From assembly GCA_005776585.1 (NCBI GenBank), contig SXOX01000045.1, positions 1-53,424 on the forward strand: a DNA stretch of 53,424 nt, written 5' to 3'. The notes below the pieces were generated by a model, which saw nothing but the letters and a program-made list of their open reading frames with translations, was not told where the DNA came from and did not search any database. Shown here in pieces: positions 8,022-15,821 of the stretch. Positions within the stretch are counted from its first letter, which is position 1, and every line of letters starts with the position of its first letter. The position numbers were made by a program, and so were the translations under genes. The stretch comes from Pseudomonadota bacterium (GTDB taxonomy: Bacteria > Myxococcota_A > UBA9042 > GCA-2863065).

Positions 8022-8350
8022 AGCCCGTCGGGAGCCTCACGTGGCTTCCCGACGGCGTCGTCATGGACGCCTACGAGGAGCTGAACCTCCTCGCGCACGC
8101 CGCGATGCATGAGCGCAAGCACCGCCAGGCCTGCGGAGGGCAGGCCGAGTGCGGCACCTGTCGCGTCGAGATCGTGTCGGGCGCCTTCTCCGAGCGGCCA
8201 CCCGACGAGCGCGAGCTACTCCTGGCGCACCCGAAGGTGTTCGGTCGGCATCAGCGCCTGGCCTGTCGGGCGCGTCCTCTCGGCGATGTCGTCGTGCGGC
8301 TCCCTCCGAAGGGACTGCGCGATCTGAGGCTCAGCCGCCGCAGCCACTGA
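8018..8350 (+). CDS. [2Fe-2S] ferredoxin-like protein
   Basis: This 110-residue protein shows the plant-type [2Fe-2S] ligand pattern: ACGGQAECGTCRVEI gives C-x5-C-x2-C and the fourth cysteine is in RLACRARPLGD near the end of the domain, with the usual VRL strand after it. The family carries electrons in the cytoplasm. It uses a GTG start overlapping the stop of the preceding lipoprotein gene by four bases (GTGA). The 3' end overlaps the minus-strand lipoprotein gene by 20 bases. No reductase or oxygenase partner is nearby, and coupling to a lipoprotein gene is odd. The redox partner cannot be named from this window. Confidence 0.85.
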   Translation: MKPVGSLTWLPDGVVMDAYEELNLLAHAAMHERKHRQACGGQAECGTCRVEIVSGAFSERPPDERELLLAHPKVFGRHQRLACRARPLGDVVVRLPPKGLRDLRLSRRSH

Positions 8351-10637
8351 GCGGCAGGTGGTCGCACTTGCCGCTGACGAAGTCGCACAGGTCCTCGGTG
8401 CAGGGGTTCTGATCGTCGCATGCGGCGTTGTTGGGCGTGGGAAGGCACAGCAGCGTCGTGGGCTCGCACTTGGCCTGCTTGCAGCCGATGTCGCCCGACG
8501 GATCGCACACCATCGGCGTCCCGACGACGCAGTGGCCCTCGACACAGAGCCACACGCCCTCGCACGCGTTGGCCGCGCTGCAGAAGGCGCAGTCGTTGCC
8601 TGAGGTGCAGCTGATGGGCTCGAGCACCGCGCAGTCGCAGGTCGCGCCGCAAACGATCGCCGCGTCGACGCACCCAGGATCCCATGACGTCGTGCAGCAA
8701 AATGGGTCCTTGGCGCACACGCACGCGTTGATGCTGGGGCTCGTGCTCCCGGGATCCAGTGACGCGACGCACGGGTGCGTGCCGCACGCGTTGGGCTGCT
8801 TCACGGTCTGACAGGCTCCGGTGGCGCCATCACAGAAGCCGTGGGTGCATGGGTCGCCGTCGTCGGGACACAGGCTCGGGTCCGGCGTGATGGGGCAGCT
8901 GCCCGTGGCTGGGTCGCACGTGGTCGTGTTGCACCCGACGGCCAGGGTGGCGTCGCAAGTGACGGGCGGTAGCGCGCTGCACAGGCCCTCGACGCAGGTC
9001 CAGCTCCCATTGCAGCGATCGTGGTCCGGGTCGCAGTAGCCGCAGTCGGAGTCGACGACGCACGTCGGAGGGGCCTTGCTGCAGTTGCAGGCGACGCCAC
9101 AGGCGCTTTGAGCGAGCGCGACGCAGGCCTTGTCCCAGACGACGTTGCAGCAAAACGGGTCAGCGGCGCACACGCACGTCGTCACCGTCGTCTGCGAGGA
9201 CCCGGGGCCGTCCGAGGTCAAGCACGGGTGCTGCGCGTTGCACACCGCGAAGGGCGTGTTGCTGCACTGCCACGCCGGCTCGACGCAGAGGTCCTTGGTA
9301 CAGGGGTCGCCGTCGTTGCAGGCGGCCGGCTCTGGCGTGAGCTTGCACGCGCCGTCCAGTGGGTCGCACCGGTTCTTGAGGCACGGCTTGTCGAAGCCGT
9401 CGAAGCAGAAGACGGTCCCCGACTTCGCGCACTGGCCACTCGGGCACGACCAGACGCCGTTGCATGCGTTGCCGTCGTCGCAGAACGTACACTCCGCGGC
9501 GTCCGTACAGGCGAGGTCCTCCGGAGGCAGCGTGGTGCACTCGCAGTCGAGCGCGCATGACGTCGTGGCCAGCGTCACGCAGGCCGCGGACCAGGCGCTC
9601 TCGCAGCAGGCGGGCTCCAGGGCGCAGACGCAGCTCGTCACGACCGGGTCCTTCGATTTGGCGAGCTTCGACGGCTTGCACGGGTGCTGCGTGCCGCAGC
9701 CGGCGACCGTGGCGTGGGTGCACGCGCCGGTCGCGACCTCGCAGGCGTCGGCTGTGCAGCCGTCATGGTCGTCGCAGCTCGCGGGGACCGCCTGAAGGAC
9801 GCACGCCCCGCTCGCGGGCGCACAGGCAAGCGACTGACAGCCCGACGTGAACGTCGTCGAGCAGTCGACGGGAGGCACAGGGACGCACGTGCCGGTCGCA
9901 CAGGTCCACGTGCCGTCGCACAGGTTCGGGTCCTCGCACCACGCGCAGTCGATGCTGGTCGTGCAGCTGAGCTTCTTCGCGGGCGCCTTGGCGCAGTCGC
10001 AGTCGGCGCCGCACGCGGTCTTGGCGAGCTCGGCGCACGCAAAGGACCAGACGACGGTGCAGCACTCGGGCAGCTTGCCGCAGACGCAGGCCGCGAGTGT
10101 CGCGTCGAGCGTCCCGGCGCTCGGCGAGGGCTTGCACGGGTTGTAGACCGCACCGCAGCCGGGGATCGGCGTATGCACACAGCCACCAACGCACGTGTCC
10201 GCCGTGCAGGGATCGCCGTCGAGGCACGGATCGGGCTTGCCGACGCAGGCTGCGGCCATGCAGGCGTCCAGGGTCGTGCACGGGTCGCCGTCGTCGCACG
10301 TGGCTCCATCCGGTCGGGGCGCGAGGGTGCACGCGCATGCGGCGCAGACGGCTTCGGCGCACGCGGTGGCCGGGCAGTCGGCGTGCGACTGGCACGGGCA
10401 GAGCTGCGCGTCTTGGGTGTCGGATACTTCGAGCGGCGTGACCTCATCGGGCGCATTGGCCACGTCCTGGACCGACGCCGCGAGATCGCTCGGTCCCAGG
10501 TCGTTCGCCTTCGCAGCGTCGGCGGCGCTGGCGCTGTCGGCGATGGGGGTATCGGCCAGCTCCGACCCGCCGACGCGGGGCGCAGCCGTGCATGCGACGG
10601 CGGAGATCATGAGGCCGAGCAGGAGGCGGAGACGCAC
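8331..10637 (-). CDS. Cysteine-rich lipoprotein with four 150-residue repeats
   Basis: This 768-residue predicted lipoprotein starts at a GTG giving a short signal with lipobox ISAVAC (Cys at 16). A -10-like TACGCT lies six bases upstream. After an Ala/Asp-rich linker and an introductory cysteine region with DGDPC motifs (about 80-162), four tandem modules of roughly 150 residues run from about 165 to the end. Each begins with an HPC or NPC segment, then CVC...CC, CDC, a C-W/Y-C segment, and ends with a DGDPCT-D-C motif. The cysteine density implies many disulfides and an extracytoplasmic location. Such DGDPC-motif proteins are common in Myxococcota but have no established role. A longer upstream frame exists but lacks a signal peptide. 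Confidence 0.85.
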   Translation of the reverse strand: MRLRLLLGLMISAVACTAAPRVGGSELADTPIADSASAADAAKANDLGPSDLAASVQDVANAPDEVTPLEVSDTQDAQLCPCQSHADCPATACAEAVCAACACTLAPRPDGATCDDGDPCTTLDACMAAACVGKPDPCLDGDPCTADTCVGGCVHTPIPGCGAVYNPCKPSPSAGTLDATLAACVCGKLPECCTVVWSFACAELAKTACGADCDCAKAPAKKLSCTTSIDCAWCEDPNLCDGTWTCATGTCVPVPPVDCSTTFTSGCQSLACAPASGACVLQAVPASCDDHDGCTADACEVATGACTHATVAGCGTQHPCKPSKLAKSKDPVVTSCVCALEPACCESAWSAACVTLATTSCALDCECTTLPPEDLACTDAAECTFCDDGNACNGVWSCPSGQCAKSGTVFCFDGFDKPCLKNRCDPLDGACKLTPEPAACNDGDPCTKDLCVEPAWQCSNTPFAVCNAQHPCLTSDGPGSSQTTVTTCVCAADPFCCNVVWDKACVALAQSACGVACNCSKAPPTCVVDSDCGYCDPDHDRCNGSWTCVEGLCSALPPVTCDATLAVGCNTTTCDPATGSCPITPDPSLCPDDGDPCTHGFCDGATGACQTVKQPNACGTHPCVASLDPGSTSPSINACVCAKDPFCCTTSWDPGCVDAAIVCGATCDCAVLEPISCTSGNDCAFCSAANACEGVWLCVEGHCVVGTPMVCDPSGDIGCKQAKCEPTTLLCLPTPNNAACDDQNPCTEDLCDFVSGKCDHLPLSGCGG
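8334..10145 (-). repeat. Four tandem ~450-nt coding repeats
   Basis: The four protein modules (about 165-315, 316-466, 467-618, 619-768 of the encoded lipoprotein) share cysteine spacing and phrases such as CVC-x(3-6)-CC, W-x2-AC and DGDPCT or DQNPCT. They are diverged from each other rather than recently copied, judging from the low residue identity outside the cysteines. Confidence 0.75.
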
Positions 10638-10643
10638 GCCGAG

Positions 10644-10649
10644 AGCGTA
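10644..10649 (-). promoter_or_regulatory. -10 element TACGCT of the four-repeat lipoprotein
   Basis: TACGCT on the minus strand, six bases before the GTG at 10637. The -35 is not convincing. It supports the short GTG start. Confidence 0.35.
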
Positions 10650-10698
10650 GCAGAGGCGCCGGCGCAATGGGCCGCACCGCGAGGCGCCGCACACACTC

Positions 10699-10727
10699 TT
10701 GGCACTCACCCTCCCGACGCCTACAAC
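10699..10727 (+). promoter_or_regulatory. Leaderless-type promoter upstream of the Uma2 gene
   Basis: TTGGCA (10699-10704), 17 nt, TACAAC (10722-10727), then eight bases to an ATG at 10736. That ATG is not in the frame of the Uma2 protein. The only in-frame start codon upstream, TTG at 10699, is part of the -35 box. Confidence 0.45.
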
Positions 10728-11541
10728 GACCTCCGATGAGCACCTCGCGCCCGGCAACCAGGCTCTCCCCGGTCCACTCAGAGCGGACCAGCTCCACGAT
10801 GGTGACGCCTACGAGCTCTCCAACGGGCACCCAATTCAGTGCTTGCCCGCGGGTCGTCGCCACTTGGCTAGCAACGTCGATGGCGCGATCGTGCTCAAGT
10901 CGGACCCGGGGGTCGAGGAGGTCGGCTTCGACACCGGCATCGAGCTCGACGACGGACGGACCCTGCGCGCGCCGGACGTCAGCGTCGGGCCCCTCGAGCG
11001 CGCGCCTGGGTGGTCGCGGACCGCTCCGCCGCTCGCCTTGGAGTACGCCGATCGCGGCCAAGACGAGCGCGAGTCGCAGGCCAAGATCGCGGACCTCCTG
11101 GGCGCAGGAACGCGTTGGGTCTGGCTCGTCCGGCTCACCGGTCTCCAGCGCGTGGAGGTCTATGAGGCACGCCGAAAGATGCGCGTCGTCGGCCTGGACG
11201 AAGTGCTCACGGCGCCGGGGGTGCTGAAGAATCCGGTCCTGGCGCGCTCCCTGGTCGATTCGAAGGCGGCCACGCAGGCGACGCTGCGGAACCTCTTGAA
11301 CCGCGAGGGCTATGACGGCCTCGAGGCCGTCGTCGAATTCGGCAAGGCCGAAGGCAAGGCCGAAGGCAGCGCGGCAGGCAAGGTTCACGCGGCGTTGACC
11401 GTCCTCGCGACCCGGGGAGTCGCCATCTCCGACGACCTGCGGCGCCGCCTCGAGGCCTGCCGTGACGAGGCGACACTGGACCGCGTCATTGTGGCCTGTG
11501 TCACGGTCGCTCGCGCCGACGACCTGCCACTTCCGCGGTAG
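10699..11541 (+). CDS. Uma2/DUF820-type PD-(D/E)XK nuclease, start region possibly frameshifted
   Basis: The 280-residue frame encodes an Uma2 (DUF820) family protein, a presumed restriction-endonuclease-like nuclease. Motifs include DGDAYELSNG, LRAPDVSVG (catalytic Asp), PPLALEYAD (catalytic Glu), an IADLLGAG segment and WVWLVRL, then a helical C-terminal module with EGKAEG repeats and LATRGVAISDDLRRRLEAC. This module resembles that of Rpn-type proteins and of the remnant at 43166-43495. The only start in frame is TTG at 10699, which coincides with a promoter -35. The promoter-proximal ATG at 10736 is out of frame by one. Either a base is missing near 10738-10742 (mutation or sequencing error) or an unusual start is used. 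Function of chromosomal Uma2 copies is unknown. Confidence 0.75.
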   Translation: MALTLPTPTTTSDEHLAPGNQALPGPLRADQLHDGDAYELSNGHPIQCLPAGRRHLASNVDGAIVLKSDPGVEEVGFDTGIELDDGRTLRAPDVSVGPLERAPGWSRTAPPLALEYADRGQDERESQAKIADLLGAGTRWVWLVRLTGLQRVEVYEARRKMRVVGLDEVLTAPGVLKNPVLARSLVDSKAATQATLRNLLNREGYDGLEAVVEFGKAEGKAEGSAAGKVHAALTVLATRGVAISDDLRRRLEACRDEATLDRVIVACVTVARADDLPLPR

Positions 11542-11558
11542 CAGCCCATGGCCGATTC

Positions 11559-11588
11559 TTGGACGGGCCGTCAGTGAAGGGCTACAAC
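11559..11588 (+). promoter_or_regulatory. Leaderless-type promoter of the small MYXO-CTERM-like gene
   Basis: TTGGAC (11559-11564), 18 nt, TACAAC (11583-11588), then six bases to the ATG at 11595. The TTG of the -35 box is an in-frame pseudo-start. Confidence 0.45.
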
Positions 11589-11594
11589 CGCGGC

Positions 11595-11975
11595 ATGCGA
11601 CTGCTGGCACTCCTGACTCTGTTGGCTGCGGTGAACGCGTACGCGTTGGAGGACGCCGGAAGCGCGAGCGACGCGCAAGGCCTTGGCAGCCTGGTCGACA
11701 CCCCCGCGCCGGCAGATGACGCCGTCGACGCCACGGACGCCGCCGCCGAGGCGGAGGTCGCGGAGCCCAAGTTCGGCTTTCCGACGCCGATGCTCGTAGC
11801 CGAGCCCGCCAACTACGTGAGTGGCGACATCGTCTTCCATCCGCCCCCGCGGCCCGATGACGCCAAGTCCGGCTGCAGCGGCGCCAAGGTCACGCAAGGC
11901 GTCACGCTCGCGCCGCTGGGCCTCGCGTCGCTGCTCTTCGCGCTCTTGGGGCTGCGCCGCGAACGCCTTCCCTGA
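11595..11975 (+). CDS. Small secreted protein with MYXO-CTERM-like C-terminal anchor
   Basis: This 126-residue protein has a signal peptide (residues 1-17, ending NAYA), an Ala/Asp-rich acidic middle, a PTPMLVAEPANYVSGDIVF segment, and a tail with SGCSGAK, a hydrophobic helix (LAPLGLASLLFALLGL) and a terminal RRERLP. That order (Gly-Cys-containing motif, helix, Arg cluster) is the layout of MYXO-CTERM sorting tails, which are processed for surface display in Myxococcota. The canonical motif is longer and has more cysteines, so this is a variant call. The start is set by the promoter six bases upstream. Its stop abuts the stop of the convergent GH1 gene with no gap. Confidence 0.7.
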   Translation: MRLLALLTLLAAVNAYALEDAGSASDAQGLGSLVDTPAPADDAVDATDAAAEAEVAEPKFGFPTPMLVAEPANYVSGDIVFHPPPRPDDAKSGCSGAKVTQGVTLAPLGLASLLFALLGLRRERLP

Positions 11976-13631
11976 TCAGTCCGGCACCGGGTACGCGTCG
12001 AGGAGGTCTTTGGGGATGCGTCCGTCCTTGGCGATGCGTCCGTACACCGTTGCCGCTTGGCGCGCGACCCGCGGCTTCTTGGGATCCTTCGGGTCGACCC
12101 CGTACAGCCCGAACTGCATCGACATCCCGTGGTTCCACTCGTAGTTGTCCATCAGCGACCACACGAAGTAGCCGTCCACCTGGGCGCCGTCGGTGATGGC
12201 GCGCGAGAGCCACGTCAGGTTCTCGACGATCCACTTGACGAGCACCTTGCCCTCGTCGTCAGTAGCCGAAGTCCCATTTTCGGTAATAATGGTTGGGAGC
12301 CCGAGTTCCTTGACCTTCATCACCATCTCGTAGATGCCCTTGGGGTAGTTCTCCCAGGGCTCGAGCGTCAGAGGGTTGAAGGTCGTGAGCGGTGACAGGC
12401 CGGGCAGGATGGCCGTGTCGGCGCCTTCGACCCCGATACGGGTGTAGTAGTTGACGCCGATGTAGTCCATACGACCCTGCAGATCGGCTCGAAGCTCGCC
12501 CTTGCCGTCCAGGTCGCCATCGAATATGCCCTTGGCCACGGCATTGAGAAACGCCATGTTCCAGAGGTAGAACACGTTCTCCGCCGCCTTCTTGTCGGCC
12601 TCCTTCGTCGGGTCCTTGGGCCGGACGGGCGCCATGGAGTACACGACTCCGACGACAGCGGCCTTGCCGTCCGCGTCGGCGTCAGCCGTGTCCCCGGCCT
12701 TGATGGCGTCATACATCCGGGCGTGCGCCTCGATGAGCGCCTGAAAGACGATCCGGGCCGACGCGCCGCCATCGACGAGCGCGCTGATGGCCGGCGGGTT
12801 GACCCGGTCGGGCGACGGGAAGATGTACCCCGGAAATAGCACGGCGAACGGCTCGTTCTCGGTGGCCCACAGATCGACCTCGCCGCCGAACTCCTGGGCG
12901 CAGAACCCGGCGAACTTCGCGATCTCCTTGACGGTGCGCTCGCGGTCCACCCAACCCTTGTTCTTGCAAGTCTTGAGGTCCAAATGACACGCGACACCGT
13001 CGTGGATCCAGCTCGGCAGCGTGTAGTGGTTGAGCGTCACGAGCGGCTTGATGCCGCGATTCTTCAGCGCCTCGAAGACGTCGTGATAGTGAATGACTGC
13101 GGCCTCATTGGCGAGCTTGGAGAGCGCCTCATAGCCCTCCGCGCCGTCGGTCGGCTTGGGGAAGATGCGGCTCCACTCGAGGCTCATGCGGAAGCCATTG
13201 TTGTGCAGCTCGTTCTTCGCGCGATCGAAGTCCTGCTCGAACAGCTCCCAGTGCCCGGGGCTCATGCTCAGGTCGTGGCCCGCCAGGTGATTGCTGCTGT
13301 CCTTGCGCATCGCATCCGACATCACGAACTGGTACCAGTCGCTGTTCGGGTCCTCGCACTCGGCCTTCGGCAGCGTTGGGCACCCCATGTCCACTTGAAA
13401 CCCCGCGGTCGCCGTACCCCACAGAAACCCGGGAGGGAAGGTGCCCTCGCCGTTCTCCGGATCCAGCACGTCGGGATCGCCCACGCCGTCGCTGCCGGCG
13501 TCGGCCGTCGGGCCGCTATCGGCTACAGTCCCGGCGTCCACGACGGCATCCGGTGCCGCAGTCGCAGGCGGCGTCTCCGTCTTTCCACATCCGACACTGA
13601 CGAGAACCAACACGAGCGCAGCAGGTTTCAT
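11976..13631 (-). CDS. Lipoprotein glycoside hydrolase family 1 (beta-glycosidase)
   Basis: This 551-residue protein has a lipoprotein signal ending VSVGC, a long Ala/Asp/Val linker, then a full GH1 TIM barrel. Seen motifs: FLWGTATAGFQVD at the start, MSLEWSRIFP, LVTLNHYTLPSWI, the acid/base Glu in LWATENEPF, YIGVNYYTRIG, the nucleophile Glu in PTIITENGTS, and DGYFVWSLMDNYEWNHG near the end. All core residues are present, so activity on beta-glycosides is likely. GH1 enzymes are usually cytoplasmic, so a lipid-anchored copy is unusual. TATCGT lies seven bases before the ATG at 13631. An in-frame GTG at 13640 is less likely. Some insertions, such as CHLDLKTCKNKG, add a probable disulfide. Confidence 0.92.
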   Translation of the reverse strand: MKPAALVLVLVSVGCGKTETPPATAAPDAVVDAGTVADSGPTADAGSDGVGDPDVLDPENGEGTFPPGFLWGTATAGFQVDMGCPTLPKAECEDPNSDWYQFVMSDAMRKDSSNHLAGHDLSMSPGHWELFEQDFDRAKNELHNNGFRMSLEWSRIFPKPTDGAEGYEALSKLANEAAVIHYHDVFEALKNRGIKPLVTLNHYTLPSWIHDGVACHLDLKTCKNKGWVDRERTVKEIAKFAGFCAQEFGGEVDLWATENEPFAVLFPGYIFPSPDRVNPPAISALVDGGASARIVFQALIEAHARMYDAIKAGDTADADADGKAAVVGVVYSMAPVRPKDPTKEADKKAAENVFYLWNMAFLNAVAKGIFDGDLDGKGELRADLQGRMDYIGVNYYTRIGVEGADTAILPGLSPLTTFNPLTLEPWENYPKGIYEMVMKVKELGLPTIITENGTSATDDEGKVLVKWIVENLTWLSRAITDGAQVDGYFVWSLMDNYEWNHGMSMQFGLYGVDPKDPKKPRVARQAATVYGRIAKDGRIPKDLLDAYPVPD

Positions 13632-13638
13632 GCCGCGC

Positions 13639-13644
13639 ACGATA
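13639..13644 (-). promoter_or_regulatory. -10 element TATCGT of the GH1 gene
   Basis: TATCGT on the minus strand, seven bases before the ATG at 13631. The -35 is weak. It implies the GH1 gene is not only read from the export operon upstream. Confidence 0.3.
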
Positions 13645-13657
13645 GGCGAGGCGGGGG

Positions 13658-15052
13658 TCAGATGTCGAGTCGCAGGTAGAGGCCCACGTCGAGCACCTGC
13701 GTGTTCTTGATGAACGTCGGAAACAGGACGTTGAGCGGCGCCGGCAGCTTGTCCGGCGGACCGAACGACTCCGGCCCGAAGCGCAGCTCGCCCTGATCGC
13801 CCAGATGGCCCGCCACGTACAGCTGCACCGAGAGGTACGTCAGCGCCTGCACCGAGGCGTCAAACCGGATCATGCCGCTGTGATCGCTCAAGTTGCCGAT
13901 GCCCGTGAGCGTAAATGTCCACAGATCGGCGTTACCGGGACGCGGAAGCAACAGAAAGCCCCCGACGTAATGCTGCCCGAGGTACAGCGACTGCGCCTTG
14001 CGGTTCACGAGTGCCGCGAGCGCCTGGCCGTCGCCGCCCTGGAAGCCGACCTCGTTGTAGAGGTACTCGAGCCCAAAGGTCATGGAGTCCTTCTCCGAGT
14101 ACTTCCACGTATAGGAGACAGCACTCGATACCTGGACCGTCGGCGTCGACGCGTCGTCGAACGTGAGGCCGACCTCGCTCATCAGGTCGATGTCCCAGAT
14201 CGCCATGGACAGGTCGACCCCGAGCTTGCCGAAGTGACCGGTCTCCAGCTTGCGATAGGCGCCCACGACGCCCGCCTCACCGGTGAAGTCGGTCTTGCAC
14301 GTGTCGCAGGACCAGGGCATCTCGACGCGCCCGGCCGCGCCCGCGCGATCGAGCGATGTGACCTTGTCGAGCAGTCCGAGCAGGTAGAAGTTCCAGCCGA
14401 GCGACTCGACCGGAAAATGGAGCTTGAGCATGGGCACGCCCGGCCGCGAATCGAAGGGGGCGAAGGGGTCGCGCCGCGTCGCGTTGATGACGTCCACCGG
14501 GTTCCAGATGCGCGTGGCGCCATACTTGACCTTCTGCTGGCCCAGGGTGACGAACATCGCCCGCCCGACGTCGAACTTGAGCCAGAACTCGTCGAGCAAG
14601 ACGTCGACCTGCTTTGGCGTGCTCCCTGTCGCCGCGAGGATGGGGCTCGTGACTGCGGTGTCGATCGTCGGGTCGTACTTGAGCCGACCCCGCACGAACG
14701 CGCGCAAACGGTCAGTGGGGTTGGCGTCGAGGTAGAGGTCCACGAAGTTCGGCGAGCTCAGCGGATGATCGACCAGCGAGTCGCCGTCGGTGAAGCTCCA
14801 GCCGAGCTGCATGTACACCAGCCCGCCAATCTGGAGCTTGTCCGAGAGGATGTCCTTCGGGACGAACGTCTCCATCAGGCGCTTTCCGTCCTGGTCTTCG
14901 CCGTCGCGAGCGTCCGGAGGCGCGCCCGGTGGCTTCTGGGGCTCCTTGGCCTTCTCGTCGGACTCCTTGCCGAAGAGCTCCTCTTCGGACCTCTCCTGGG
15001 CAGACGCTACGCCACCGTACAGAAGCGCCGCGACGACGAGGCACGCGCGCAT
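13658..15052 (-). CDS. Outer-membrane beta-barrel protein of the ABC export operon
   Basis: This 464-residue protein has a signal peptide ending GVASA, a charged Lys/Glu/Pro-rich region to about residue 55, then alternating amphipathic strands (LQIGGLVYMQLGWSF, VDLYLDANP, RLRAFVRGRLKYD, LDEFWLKFDV and onward) to the end at LYLRLDI. This is the pattern of a porin-like barrel of 14-18 strands. FVTLGQQKVKYGATRIWNP recalls the DUF1302/porin group. A CDTCK loop may form a disulfide. Its ATG overlaps the stop of the LolA-like gene (TGATG), making it the last gene of the five-gene operon. An outer-membrane partner for the exporter is the natural inference. Confidence 0.8.
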   Translation of the reverse strand: MRACLVVAALLYGGVASAQERSEEELFGKESDEKAKEPQKPPGAPPDARDGEDQDGKRLMETFVPKDILSDKLQIGGLVYMQLGWSFTDGDSLVDHPLSSPNFVDLYLDANPTDRLRAFVRGRLKYDPTIDTAVTSPILAATGSTPKQVDVLLDEFWLKFDVGRAMFVTLGQQKVKYGATRIWNPVDVINATRRDPFAPFDSRPGVPMLKLHFPVESLGWNFYLLGLLDKVTSLDRAGAAGRVEMPWSCDTCKTDFTGEAGVVGAYRKLETGHFGKLGVDLSMAIWDIDLMSEVGLTFDDASTPTVQVSSAVSYTWKYSEKDSMTFGLEYLYNEVGFQGGDGQALAALVNRKAQSLYLGQHYVGGFLLLPRPGNADLWTFTLTGIGNLSDHSGMIRFDASVQALTYLSVQLYVAGHLGDQGELRFGPESFGPPDKLPAPLNVLFPTFIKNTQVLDVGLYLRLDI

Positions 15053-15813
15053 CAGCGGCTCTTGGACTCGAGCCAGGCCTTCGTGAAGAGGTTGGACTCC
15101 AGCGGCTTGAGGTCCACCTCGCGCATGACGATGATCGTGCGGTTGGCCTTCTCGATCTCATCGAAGATCCGGATCTCATAGGGGAACCAGACGTCTGCAC
15201 CCTTGGACTCGCTGTAGATCTTCTTCCACTTGGGATAGAGCACCGTCTGCTGCAGCTTGCCGCTGGCGGCAAATCGCTGCTCCTTGAGCACCGTGTGGGC
15301 CGCCTGGTCGATCCAGAGCTTGATCTTCGGGAACGCCACATCGATGCCCGGCTTGGCCGTGAGCTCCAGCTCATGGGTCGCGAAGATGCCGAGCTTGCCG
15401 TCCTGGACCCACTTACCCGCGTACTCGTCCGCGAGGCGGGACTCGTCGAAGTCGCGGCGATTGCCGTCGGTCCCGCCGATGCGCTCGCGCTCGGTGCGCC
15501 GCTCCCACTTGCCGACTCGCGGGTCGTAGTACCACATGTTCTTGTCGAGCCGCAGATAGCCCTTGCCGCGCTCGGTCTTGGGATCCAGGAACAGGATCAT
15601 GAGCTTGTCGTCGGCGTCGCGCCGGTAGACGACCGCGTCGAAGACCTGGTCGTTCTTGTCCTTCTCGTGCGCCTCCATGAAGATGCGCGCCTTGAAGTCG
15701 CCGTTGTTGCGTCGCTGGGTGTCGACCTCCTTGAGGATGCCGAGCACTTGCCCGTCGTCGAGCGCGCGGGCCAGCGTGGGGAGAAGCAGGAGCGCAAGCA
15801 GCAACGATCGCAT
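15052..15813 (-). CDS. Outer membrane lipoprotein-sorting-like periplasmic protein (LolA-like, PF17131)
   Basis: This 253-residue protein has a signal peptide ending LARA. The mature part matches the LolA_like family: FKARIFMEAHEKD, a DAVVYRRD strand, LFLDPKTERGKGYLRLDKNMWYYDP, the basic KWERRTERERIGG stretch and a YAGKW segment. The fold is an open half-barrel that binds lipid or acyl chains. It lies between two FtsX-type permeases with an ATPase and an outer-membrane barrel, so it could carry a lipidic substrate across the periplasm. Start ATG at 15813 is nine bases after the permease stop. Its stop overlaps the next start. It is distinct from true LolA in sequence and operon context. Confidence 0.85.
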   Translation of the reverse strand: MRSLLLALLLLPTLARALDDGQVLGILKEVDTQRRNNGDFKARIFMEAHEKDKNDQVFDAVVYRRDADDKLMILFLDPKTERGKGYLRLDKNMWYYDPRVGKWERRTERERIGGTDGNRRDFDESRLADEYAGKWVQDGKLGIFATHELELTAKPGIDVAFPKIKLWIDQAAHTVLKEQRFAASGKLQQTVLYPKWKKIYSESKGADVWFPYEIRIFDEIEKANRTIIVMREVDLKPLESNLFTKAWLESKSR

Positions 15814-15821
15814 GGACAACC

